Shown here: positions 54,305 to 60,940 of the stretch, piece after piece
Numbering within the stretch: position 1 is the first letter of the stretch
Layout: every line of letters starts with the position of its first letter
From: Gaoshiqia sediminis
GTDB lineage: Bacteria; Bacteroidota; Bacteroidia; Bacteroidales; Prolixibacteraceae
Length of the DNA stretch: 64,000 nucleotides
NCBI RefSeq assembly: GCF_025907915.1
Contig: NZ_JAPAAF010000017.1
Location: 1-64,000 of the forward strand
Direction of reading: 5' to 3'
Program-made: the position numbers and the translations under genes
The notes under the pieces: generated by a model
Seen by the model: only the letters and a program-made list of their open reading frames with translations
Databases searched by the model: none
Told to the model about the DNA's origin: nothing

Positions 54305-54610
54305 TTATTGTTTTGTTGATAAATTAAAATTGTACGGGCGCCGCAATTCAATAAGATAGTCCCGGCAATAGGATAGGTTACAGGAGAGGGTGTTGAGAAT
54401 TTCTGTCCTTTCTTTCTTGTCGATTCCACTGTAATCAACAGTCTCTCGCGCGATGAAACATATCGCATCGGCCATATATTCCCGAAAGCATTCAATTGAT
54501 TCGTTTTCGTTCCGTTGTAACTCCTTGATCTGTTCAATCAGCCTGGGCGTTAACACTGCTCCATTGATCTCAATGGTTTGGTTTTCTTCAAGTGTAATTT
54601 TCTTTTCCAT
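54305..54610 (-). CDS. Unknown small protein, paralogue of next gene
   Basis: 101 residues. The stretch ENQTIEINGAVLTPRLIEQIKELQRNENE followed by REYMADAICFIA aligns with ENFKIGEAVITPAILLELETLQSDDNY and RAVIADSIAKIL in the gene just upstream (54630-54914). The two are likely a diverged tandem duplicate. No known domain. Confidence 0.55.
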   Translation of the reverse strand: MEKKITLEENQTIEINGAVLTPRLIEQIKELQRNENESIECFREYMADAICFIARETVDYSGIDKKERTEILNTLSCNLSYCRDYLIELRRPYNFNLSTKQ

Positions 54611-54629
54611 GATTTTAATTTTTTGGTTA

Positions 54630-54914
54630 TTACAATTCCTCTGTTGCTGTTAAATCAGTTGGTCTTTTCAAATATTTCAATTTGTTGTAGATCGAGGCTA
54701 AGTCGCTAATGAGAACTATTGTTTCTGGTGTCCCGTTTTCGTTCATGTCCATTAGTATTTTAGCGATGCTGTCTGCAATTACTGCGCGGTCAGATTTGAG
54801 CATATAATTGTCATCGCTTTGTAACGTTTCTAATTCTAAAAGAATGGCCGGGGTGATCACTGCTTCGCCAATTTTAAAATTCTCTCCGATTTTGATTACG
54901 TCTTGTGTTTTCAT
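54630..54914 (-). CDS. Unknown small protein, paralogue of 54305-54610
   Basis: 94 residues. Shares the EIGE-AVITP helix-helix pattern with its downstream neighbour and with no other gene here. Acidic, soluble. Position in the early block behind the primase-like genes suggests a role in element replication control or anti-host function, which is only a guess. Confidence 0.55.
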   Translation of the reverse strand: MKTQDVIKIGENFKIGEAVITPAILLELETLQSDDNYMLKSDRAVIADSIAKILMDMNENGTPETIVLISDLASIYNKLKYLKRPTDLTATEEL

Positions 54915-54941
54915 AATTCTAAATTTTACTTGTTAATAATC

Positions 54942-55346
54942 TTATACTTTTATATTTATCCCGGCAGACTGGGCCAGGTAGAAAAAAGTCTTTATTGTTA
55001 TTCCGTACCGGCGGTTTGCCCGGCAATGGTCAAACTGTTTGTCGCACTTTTCCGGGTCGTAATCGGGATGAAACCGGCTGATCCGGTGGAACCAGTCGCG
55101 GCCTGTTTCGCCAAACTCATCGGCCAGGGCAAAACCCAGGGTGAGCCAATCGCTGTAATTGCAGGTCAAATCCAATTGGTAAGCTTCAATCCGGCGGACA
55201 ATAACTTCAATATCATGCCCGATCCCGGTTTTGCTTTTTCCGCTTTCAACTGGCCGGGACTGTTTTTTCCTTTTGGCAGCGGGCAACCAGTCAGCCGGGT
55301 TGAACGGCTTCCGGACAATTAGCCATATTTCGGGATCAAAGGTCAT
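54942..55346 (-). CDS. PriCT-2-like primase C-terminal domain protein
   Basis: 134 residues from ATG 55346. The C-terminal half, DWLTLGFALADEFGETGRDWFHRISRFHPDYDPEKCDKQFDHC, matches the PriCT-2 pattern that follows primase domains in phage and plasmid replication proteins. Its start lies 11 bp inside the 3' end of the preceding gene (ATGACCTTTGA), implying coupled translation. In many Bacteroidota both domains lie on one chain, so this may be a natural split or an ancient frameshift. Confidence 0.75.
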   Translation of the reverse strand: MTFDPEIWLIVRKPFNPADWLPAAKRKKQSRPVESGKSKTGIGHDIEVIVRRIEAYQLDLTCNYSDWLTLGFALADEFGETGRDWFHRISRFHPDYDPEKCDKQFDHCRANRRYGITIKTFFYLAQSAGINIKV

Positions 55347-55917
55347 ATTGGTGCTTTTTTTTAATGAAAAGAAACCGGGGATGCACATAGGCATCCGGGT
55401 CCCATCCCAGGAAACAAACCCGGCAAACGTCACGGCCTGACTTGTCAACCCCAATCCCGTGTGTACTGCGTATATAATTGCTAACCGCATCGAAATACTC
55501 ACCGTGCGTGTACTGGCCTGTAACATTGATCTCGATAACCCATTTTAGGCCGTTGCCATTGGGCGAAACAAAAAGTAGCTGGGTCTCAAAATACGGGTCC
55601 TTTAATAATTGTGCTTTCACCGCCTGAACATCCTCCAGGTGATCGAAGTCCAGCACCAGGTAACCGGAGTGCTCAATAAGTTCGGCCTCGTTGCGCCTGG
55701 TGAATGATCCGCTGAATGTTACAAAATCAAAGCTGGCAGATTTAAACTTCCGGTTTGCTTCTTTGTCTTCAATTGGACGAAGCCGGAGTGTCCTGTCTTT
55801 GGCATAGTCGGATGAAATATACAGGTAGGCATCCCGCAGGGTGATCTGCCGGTAGGGTGATTTGTTGGTTATCGGGGCCTTGAAAAAGCTGAACATGGGT
55901 GTCTTCCGGGCTGTCAT
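55336..55917 (-). CDS. BT4734/VirE N-terminal-type protein (primase-like)
   Basis: 193 residues. Sequence FSFFKAPITNKSPYRQITLRDAYLYISSDYAKDRTLRLR ... LVLDFDHLEDVQAVKAQLLKDPYFETQLLFVSPNGNGLKWVIEI matches the BT4734_N (VirE N-terminal) family, which has an archaeo-eukaryotic primase-like fold; the D-F-D and SPNGNGLK motifs are catalytic-type residues of that family. Directly follows the iteron-like field at 55961-56236, whose promoter it may use. Confidence 0.82.
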   Translation of the reverse strand: MTARKTPMFSFFKAPITNKSPYRQITLRDAYLYISSDYAKDRTLRLRPIEDKEANRKFKSASFDFVTFSGSFTRRNEAELIEHSGYLVLDFDHLEDVQAVKAQLLKDPYFETQLLFVSPNGNGLKWVIEINVTGQYTHGEYFDAVSNYIRSTHGIGVDKSGRDVCRVCFLGWDPDAYVHPRFLFIKKKHQYDL

Positions 55918-55960
55918 AGTGCTAATTTTTTTAAGGCGGAGATTTGTGTATATGCTTGGG

Positions 55961-56236
55961 TGTAAATGTTGTAAATGCTGTAAATAGAATAACGCATGGT
56001 ATAGATAATCAGTAATTTACAGAAACACCCATTGTAAATGTCCTTATTACTGACAATACGGCCTATTAAGCATGAAATCAATATTTTAGGGTCGTTTTTT
56101 GCACATTTACAACATTTACAATGCTTTTTTATGTTTATTACTACATGTGTAAATGATGTAAATGGATTGTAAATATCTAATCTATTGTCATTCATTTGTT
56201 TACACTTTTAGATTTACAGTATTTACCACATTTACA
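55961..56236. repeat. Iteron-like field of TGTAAATG repeats
   Basis: Octamer TGTAAATG (or TGTAAATA) on the plus strand at 55961, 55970, 55979, 56033, 56148, 56157 and 56168; complement CATTTACA at 56104, 56113 and 56229; shorter ATTTACA at 56015 and 56212. Neighbouring copies are 9 bp apart in three places (55961/55970/55979; 56104/56113; 56148/56157). The field is strongly AT-rich, contains no convincing gene and lies between the helicase and primase genes, the usual place of a replication origin in small elements. Confidence 0.75.
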
Positions 56237-58049
56237 GATTCAATTCTATTTCGTTGATTGAATATTCGTTTTCTGTTAAATTCAATCGAAACTGATAGCA
56301 AGATCCAAAATGAGAATCGGTGTAAGCTCCACCTCTGCCTTTTTGTGTGTTCGGGATAAATGGGGAATAAGATTTAGAGGTCAATAGCATTCTAAGGCTG
56401 TTTGAATCCAAAAACTTCTGATTGTTGTTTTTACAGTACCGGACATATTCCGGGTAAACTAATTGAAGTTTAATCTGCAGAACCGATTCTCCGGTTTCGT
56501 CTCTTTTTAGCCGATAGTGGCTTTTTTTCGGGTCGCTGACAGGTAAATCATGAATGAACTGGACCAGGTTGCCATTGCGTATGTTATAGGCAAATGCTTG
56601 CCAAAATATGGTTACCTCGTCTGTTTGCCGAAGTAATATATTCTGCTCTTTTGCGTTTTCAACAACTGCCCTGGTGATATCATTGAAGGAAAAGGGGAAA
56701 GGTAGTTTTTTGTATAACAACCTGGCCGGAGTCAGGATCAGTGCCACATGCTTCAATGTCCGTTCGGCAAAGTCGGCTTTCAGGCTTTCCCGCAATTCCC
56801 TGATGTTTTCATCAAACGTTTTTCTGAAATTTTTGGCAAAAAACTCCCGGTGGCGTAGGATATCTGTTATCACTCTCCCCCATCCCTGCTCCTGGAGGCG
56901 GTGCAACTCATTGAAGGCTTCCCGCTGTTGAGCAGAAAACTTGTTGTTCTCAAAATGCAGCAGGATCATTCGGCTTAGTACTGCCGTTTTTTGGTTTGGC
57001 AGGTGGTTGCCATCAAAAACGATAGCCGATTTTACTGATGCAATCCGGGTGCGGTTATCGTTACTTTTCACTCCGGTTACCCGGCCCGATCCATCGTAAG
57101 CCGTGAGGATAAGATCCTGGTTCGCTTCGTCAGTTTCAGGTGTGTATTCCTTCAAATAAAATATGGTATTATTCCGGCTCGCTATTGTTCGGGAAAGAGC
57201 TACCTGGGTAGCATTATTCAAAGGGATGCCAATAAAATCGCCACCAAAAACACGTAAAAGGTACTCTGTCATTGAGGTTTTTCCGGTGCCATAAGCCCCA
57301 AATAGAAAGAGAAAAGGAAAAAACCCAACCTTATCAAAAACAATCTCCCAGAATAATGAAAGGATCAAAAATAGAATCGCGATTCCTCCGTTGGTCTCGA
57401 ACGCTTTATAATAAAGAATAGCCCAATTTTCAAAATCGATTTCGGAATTTAAAAATACGAATTTACGTTCGCCTTCGTAATCGGGATTATTGATGTGAGC
57501 TTGTCCGAAAGCTGGTAAATAATAGCGGTTACCAGAATCAGGGCATGTAATTACCCCTACTTCATCCGCATTTAAAAGCTTTCCCGACGTGGTAAAAATA
57601 GCGTTGCTAAAGGCATAAACCTGATGTTCGGGGTTCCATCCCATTGTTTCAATGATATGGGCCTGGACTTCATTATCCATCCAGTGGGAAAATATGCGTT
57701 TGAGCTGGTAGGTATTTCCGTAAAAAGTGCATTGCTTACTTTTCAAAATCGTCTCAAAAGTTTCCAGTTTCATTTCTCCAGATTGGATTTCGATTAGGTA
57801 AGTCTCGCCGGTGTTGCGCTGTATCTGGATAATACGTTTACTATTATTGGTCCCATTGACCAAGTGAAAAAGGCTTGATCCGACAAAGTTGGAAAGCTCC
57901 ACTTTTACCTTGTTCCGCCGTTGAATCTCAACAGTAAAGTACTTGCCACCATAGATGTAAAATCCATATATTTCGAGATGATCTTCCTGGCTTTCGGTGT
58001 CGGGTATCTGGGGGAGTTGTTTGTTTGGTAGCATGTTGTTTTTTTTCAC
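56232..58049 (-). CDS. DUF927-type replication helicase
   Basis: 605 residues. N-terminal ~180 residues resemble DUF927 (TMGWNPEHQVYAFSNAIFTTSGKLL), then an AAA+ ATPase core with Walker A LFGAYGTGKTS and a later segment VKSAIVFDGNHLPNQKTAVLSRMILLHFE, resembling the sensor region. C-terminal part ends near the repeats at 56229. Start is GTG 58049 (GTGA overlap with the upstream small gene) or ATG 58034. Together with the BT4734 and PriCT proteins and the repeat field it makes a plausible replication module. Confidence 0.82.
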   Translation of the reverse strand: MKKNNMLPNKQLPQIPDTESQEDHLEIYGFYIYGGKYFTVEIQRRNKVKVELSNFVGSSLFHLVNGTNNSKRIIQIQRNTGETYLIEIQSGEMKLETFETILKSKQCTFYGNTYQLKRIFSHWMDNEVQAHIIETMGWNPEHQVYAFSNAIFTTSGKLLNADEVGVITCPDSGNRYYLPAFGQAHINNPDYEGERKFVFLNSEIDFENWAILYYKAFETNGGIAILFLILSLFWEIVFDKVGFFPFLFLFGAYGTGKTSMTEYLLRVFGGDFIGIPLNNATQVALSRTIASRNNTIFYLKEYTPETDEANQDLILTAYDGSGRVTGVKSNDNRTRIASVKSAIVFDGNHLPNQKTAVLSRMILLHFENNKFSAQQREAFNELHRLQEQGWGRVITDILRHREFFAKNFRKTFDENIRELRESLKADFAERTLKHVALILTPARLLYKKLPFPFSFNDITRAVVENAKEQNILLRQTDEVTIFWQAFAYNIRNGNLVQFIHDLPVSDPKKSHYRLKRDETGESVLQIKLQLVYPEYVRYCKNNNQKFLDSNSLRMLLTSKSYSPFIPNTQKGRGGAYTDSHFGSCYQFRLNLTENEYSINEIELNL

Positions 58050-58189
58050 TTAATGTTGATCCTGCTTTCTTTTTCCTTCCGTTCCCGGATTACCTTCTGG
58101 AGCCAAAGGATTCTTTCGGCTCGTTCCTTGCTAATCTTTACTTTGCCAATACCGGGAAAAGTAGCTGTGAATGTTTTTTTCTTTTTCAT
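58046..58189 (-). CDS. Small basic unknown protein, 47 residues
   Basis: ATG at 58189, TGA at 58046-58048. Strongly basic (MKKKKTFTATFPGIGKVKISKERAERILWLQKV is too long to quote fully, but begins MKKKKTFTATFPG). It lies five bp after the HTH gene and overlaps the helicase GTG start, so it fits the operon without gaps. Lysine- and arginine-rich, so may bind DNA. Below usual length cut-offs, but spacing and coupling support it. Confidence 0.6.
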   Translation of the reverse strand: MKKKKTFTATFPGIGKVKISKERAERILWLQKVIRERKEKESRINIK

Positions 58190-58193
58190 AAGC

Positions 58194-58460
58194 TCATTCA
58201 ATTTTTTTGTAAGCTTCAATCAGTTCTGAACGTAACAAAAAGCGGGTGCGCCCTTTACCATGCACCGGTACTTTACCGGCGTTTATCCATTTGCAGAGGG
58301 TTTGATAGCTAACGTCAATGTACCTGGCTCCATCGCCAACGGTCATTTTCTCGGTTTCAAAGTCAGTTGGCTTTTTTTTGTTTGATGAATGTTCGTCCAG
58401 GATCATCTTTAACCCCTTGGCGATTTCTTCGGCAGTGGAGAGTATCATTACTTTTTCCAT
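58194..58460 (-). CDS. Excisionase-like helix-turn-helix protein
   Basis: 88 residues. The C-terminal ~50 residues, MTVGDGARYIDVSYQTLCKWINAGKVPVHGKGRTRFLLRSELIEAYKK, form a MerR/excisionase-type winged helix. In mobile elements such proteins act with integrase for excision or as AlpA-like activators. N-terminal ~38 residues are a helical extension. Second gene of the leftward early operon. Confidence 0.8.
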   Translation of the reverse strand: MEKVMILSTAEEIAKGLKMILDEHSSNKKKPTDFETEKMTVGDGARYIDVSYQTLCKWINAGKVPVHGKGRTRFLLRSELIEAYKKIE

Positions 58461-58470
58461 AATTAAAGGA

Positions 58471-58632
58471 TTAGAGGTCGTACGTTTGTTTGAGGGCGTG
58501 CCGGATTAAGTCGGTGATTTTTACTCTTTTTGCACGGCAGTAACTTAGAATCTCTTTTTGTTCTGTTGGGGTTACGGGCAGATGAATAGCCTTAGATCTT
58601 ATTTCCTTTTTGGGAATTTCAATGTTTTTCAT
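58471..58632 (-). CDS. Ribbon-helix-helix small protein, 53 residues
   Basis: ATG at 58632, TAA at 58471-58473. Reads KKEIRSKAIHLPVTPTEQKE then ILSYCRAKRVKITDLIRHAL: a strand followed by two helices as in CopG/MobC-like proteins. First gene of the leftward early operon, 24 nt from the predicted transcription start. Likely DNA-binding, perhaps a regulator of the divergent region. Too short for common gene finders. Confidence 0.65.
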   Translation of the reverse strand: MKNIEIPKKEIRSKAIHLPVTPTEQKEILSYCRAKRVKITDLIRHALKQTYDL

Positions 58633-58759
58633 TGGACATCATTGTTATAGTTAAAACATGTACAAATATAGCTAAAGATATTAAAACAAATAGAAAAAGC
58701 TATACTTTTATTTGGAAGAACAATTCTTATTATATAGCTTTTTCTATATTTTTGTATTT
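58633..58759. promoter_or_regulatory. Divergent control region with three operator-like sites
   Basis: ATAGAAAAAGCTATA (58690-58704) and TATAGCTTTTTCTAT (58733-58747) are perfect reverse complements, and TATAGCTAAAGATAT (58667-58681) is a related third copy. The leftward -7 box (CAAATATA at 58663-58670 reads TATATTTG on the minus strand; -33 CAAA at 58687-58690) overlaps the third site. The rightward -7 box TATTTTTG (58747-58754) abuts the second. This is a lambda-like switch layout: a repressor and early operon sharing operators. Confidence 0.75.
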
Positions 58760-59374
58760 ATGAAACCCATTGGAGAAAGAATAAAGGAAATAAGACAATC
58801 GAAAGGTATAAGTCAAACTATTGTTGCTGAGACCTGTGGAATCAAACAGTCATCCTACGCCAATATTGAGAATGGAAAAACTCAAAATATCACAATTGAG
58901 ATAGGTAAAGGCATTGCCAGAGCTTTGGATGTCTCGTTTATTGAGTTGTTTGATATCGCTATTTCAGATAAATACTTCGACGGCTATAAAGCTGATTTAG
59001 AATCAATAACGGAGGCGTATTCGGATCTAGATGAAACAGTAAAAGAGTTGCTTGAGCGGATTAAGGAAAAAGACCTGCTGATTGAAACCTTGAAAAATGA
59101 AAAATCACACGTAAGGCAGCACTTGGTTATGCAACTGGTTAGCAATTTCACCTTTGACGTAAATTTTATCAGTAATCAGATTGCAAATACAAAAGATGAA
59201 AAAGAGAAAGCCGAACTTGAGAAGAAAAAAGACGATGTAGTAAGGGTGTTCAACCTAAACAAAGACTACTATATCAAAACCGGTTTTTTATCTAACAAAG
59301 AGTTTGATGATTACTTCGAAGAAATAAAGGATTTGGACAGAATGCTAAGGAGCAATGATCGATATTTTATTTAG
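58760..59374 (+). CDS. XRE-family repressor of the element
   Basis: 204 residues from ATG 58760; a frame from 58712 would start upstream of the promoter's -7 box. N-terminal ~65 residues are a Cro/C1-type HTH (IGERIKEIRQSKGISQTIVAETCGIKQSSYANIENGKTQNI), then coiled-coil (LKNEKSHVRQHL, KDEKEKAELEKKKDDVVRVF). No LexA-like peptidase domain, so it would be relieved by another protein, not by self-cleavage. The -7 box ends five bases before the ATG, so its mRNA is probably leaderless or nearly so. The only early gene on the plus strand. Confidence 0.85.
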   Translation: MKPIGERIKEIRQSKGISQTIVAETCGIKQSSYANIENGKTQNITIEIGKGIARALDVSFIELFDIAISDKYFDGYKADLESITEAYSDLDETVKELLERIKEKDLLIETLKNEKSHVRQHLVMQLVSNFTFDVNFISNQIANTKDEKEKAELEKKKDDVVRVFNLNKDYYIKTGFLSNKEFDDYFEEIKDLDRMLRSNDRYFI

Positions 59375-59549
59375 TTGTTTCTTGTTTCCTAATTGATATG
59401 GATAATCCTGAGCATAACCACCATTTAATTTAGAGAGACTCCTGAGGAGATTGACGTTTTACTAGAAAAACGCGGTAGATATGCACCCAAAAACGTTTAA
59501 TTTGAGACATTTTAGCGTGTAAAATGTTATTTTGATGGAATCCTACCTC
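59375..59549. other. Spacer after the repressor gene
   Basis: AT-rich and without a supported gene or clear hairpin. It leads into the decayed antitoxin copy at 59550. Confidence 0.4.
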
Positions 59550-59635
59550 CTGCGCGGAGTGGTTCAGGTGCAGTTTTTCTTGCAATGCGGTAAACTCGGA
59601 CAGCGGCATTATAAGAATACTTTTACCGTGGGGCA
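59550..59635 (-). pseudogene. Decayed YefM/Phd antitoxin fragment
   Basis: Translated on the minus strand it gives SILIMPLSEFTALQEKLHLN, which aligns with SVVMMSLAEFNAIQETMHLN inside the intact yefM at 60653-60907. At DNA level GGTTCAGGTGCA is identical in both (59561-59572 and 60742-60753). No start codon, N terminus or stop pattern remains. It is a remnant of a second copy, on the other side of the higBA genes. Confidence 0.75.
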
Positions 59636-59646
59636 GAAGTTAACCA

Positions 59647-60096
59647 TCACACCGCCACCCTATTCTCCATATTCTTCCGGGTGTTCATCAGGCTTGCATT
59701 TCGGAAATGCCTGTTTATTTCGTTTACCAGTTTGTAGGGGCGGTTAAAAGCTTCTTGGTTAACCTTGAAATGATCGGAAAGCCGCCGGATCGTTTCTTTG
59801 GACAATCCTTTTTGGCAGTTCAGTATTTTTGAAACCGTGCCTTTCGATAAATTAAGGATACGGGCCAGATCAACCGCTTTCAGGTTATTTTCTTCCATCA
59901 ACGATTTTAACAGTTCAACCGGGGTAAGTTCGTCAAATGAACTGTTCTCGCTGTCCCATTTTTCAATTAGCAGGGTAAGTAACTCAATTTCATCGGTCAG
60001 GGTTCTATCTCCTTTGACCAGTAACTCTTCCAATGTATTGCAATACTCGTTGTACTGCTCTTCGTTTTTAATGATGGTGTATTTTAACGTGTTCAT
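59647..60096 (-). CDS. higA: HigA-type antitoxin
   Basis: 149 residues. Central/C-terminal XRE helix-turn-helix: LLKSLMEENNLKAVDLARILNLSKGTVSKILNCQKGLSKETIRRLSDHFKVNQEAFNRPY. N-terminal ~70 residues are the HigA-specific helical extension that contacts toxin. It lies nine bp after the toxin gene, the toxin-first order of higBA operons. The antitoxin usually represses its own operon. Confidence 0.88.
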   Translation of the reverse strand: MNTLKYTIIKNEEQYNEYCNTLEELLVKGDRTLTDEIELLTLLIEKWDSENSSFDELTPVELLKSLMEENNLKAVDLARILNLSKGTVSKILNCQKGLSKETIRRLSDHFKVNQEAFNRPYKLVNEINRHFRNASLMNTRKNMENRVAV

Positions 60097-60105
60097 TGCC
60101 TTGGG

Positions 60106-60438
60106 TTAAAAAATGTCGATAAAATATTGTTCCCCTTTATTACAAAGTTTGGTGTAAGCTGCATGAGTGCCAATCCATTTTATAAATAAATGGACTTTCT
60201 GTCCACCGAAATAGTATTTGCAGATCATCCGGTATTTATTCCCGCCAATGTTAAACACCACCCGGTCTGAGCCATTTCCAAGTATATCCGCACTGCTGAA
60301 TGTTCCAACAATTTCCTGGGGCGTTTCCCAGTCTGCCCGTGTAACAATGGACAACCAACTATTAAACGGCTGCTTTGCCTGGGTATTCTCAGCCACAAAG
60401 CCTTCAATAGATTGCTTTTTTATCAGATGAACTCTCAT
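60106..60438 (-). CDS. higB: HigB-type toxin (mRNA interferase)
   Basis: 110 residues from ATG 60438. RelE/HigB fold of the second HigB group: FNSWLSIVTRADWETPQEIVGTFSSADIL, then RVVFNIGGNKYRMICKYYFGGQKVHLFIKWIGTHAAYTKL. It would cut ribosome-bound mRNA when the antitoxin is lost. Its start lies 48 bp after the truncated yoeB, so it seems to have replaced that gene's 3' end. Confidence 0.87.
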   Translation of the reverse strand: MRVHLIKKQSIEGFVAENTQAKQPFNSWLSIVTRADWETPQEIVGTFSSADILGNGSDRVVFNIGGNKYRMICKYYFGGQKVHLFIKWIGTHAAYTKLCNKGEQYFIDIF

Positions 60439-60485
60439 AGATGAATGACGCAAAATTAAATAAAAAGTTTCACAAAAGGAAACTA

Positions 60486-60653
60486 TTAGATGTTTCCAAA
60501 TGCTTTATTCAGGGCTTCTGGTTTACCGGTTCCGGCAAATGGGGTTCGCTGGCATTCTTTGATCAGCGCGTTTATTTTTCTCAGAACCTTCCGGTCATTC
60601 TCTATCCAGTACTGGTAATCCTCCCAGGCTGACTTATCCCAAAAGATATCCAT
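60486..60653 (-). pseudogene. yoeB: Truncated YoeB toxin
   Basis: 55 residues: IFWDKSAWEDYQYWIENDRK, IKECQRTPFAGTGKPEALNK and a short changed tail ending at a TAA at 60486. A full YoeB is about 84 residues; the missing end contains the catalytic Arg and the terminal H-Y residues, so the toxin is very likely inactive. Start overlaps the yefM stop (TAATG), as in intact operons. The break falls right before higB. Confidence 0.82.
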
Positions 60654-60907
60654 TATTCTACAATTTGCCGTTTTACCAAACCTTGTTTGGCGTTTATGTT
60701 CTCAATGGCACTTTCAAGCCGTTTCCGGTTGGTTATGCTCCGGTTCAGGTGCATGGTTTCCTGTATGGCGTTAAACTCAGCCAGTGACATCATTACAACG
60801 CTTTTGCCCTTTGGCCGGTGAACAACCAACAGTTCTTCGTTGTCGGTAACCTGGTCCAGGTTGGCTTTCAGGTTTTGCCGTAGCTCAGAATAATTTACTG
60901 CTTTCAT
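60653..60907 (-). CDS. yefM: YefM antitoxin (Phd/YefM family)
   Basis: 84 residues from ATG 60907, complete: MKAVNYSELRQNLKANLDQV, VVHRPKGKSVVMMSLAEFNAIQETMHL and the C-terminal toxin-binding helix. With its toxin truncated it is an orphan antitoxin, which could still repress the operon or protect against incoming YoeB. Confidence 0.9.
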   Translation of the reverse strand: MKAVNYSELRQNLKANLDQVTDNEELLVVHRPKGKSVVMMSLAEFNAIQETMHLNRSITNRKRLESAIENINAKQGLVKRQIVE

Positions 60908-60922
60908 AGCTATCAATTTTTA

Positions 60923-60940
60923 TACGTACAAAATTACGTA
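60923..60940 (-). promoter_or_regulatory. yefM promoter/operator with twin TACGTA sites
   Basis: TACGTA at 60923-60928 and again at 60935-60940, 12 bp apart start to start, around a minus-strand -7 box TAATTTTG (60929-60936). YefM proteins bind paired short palindromes with this spacing. It overlaps the 3' end of the integrase gene. Confidence 0.6.

Noticed and set aside
55918-56195. 93-residue minus-strand frame in the repeat field
   Set aside because: Its sequence is produced by the TGTAAATG repeats (Ile/Tyr/Cys-rich), with no domain; treated as non-coding.
55961-56236. CRISPR array
   Set aside because: Repeats are only 8 bp, occur in both orientations and have irregular spacing; no cas genes nearby.
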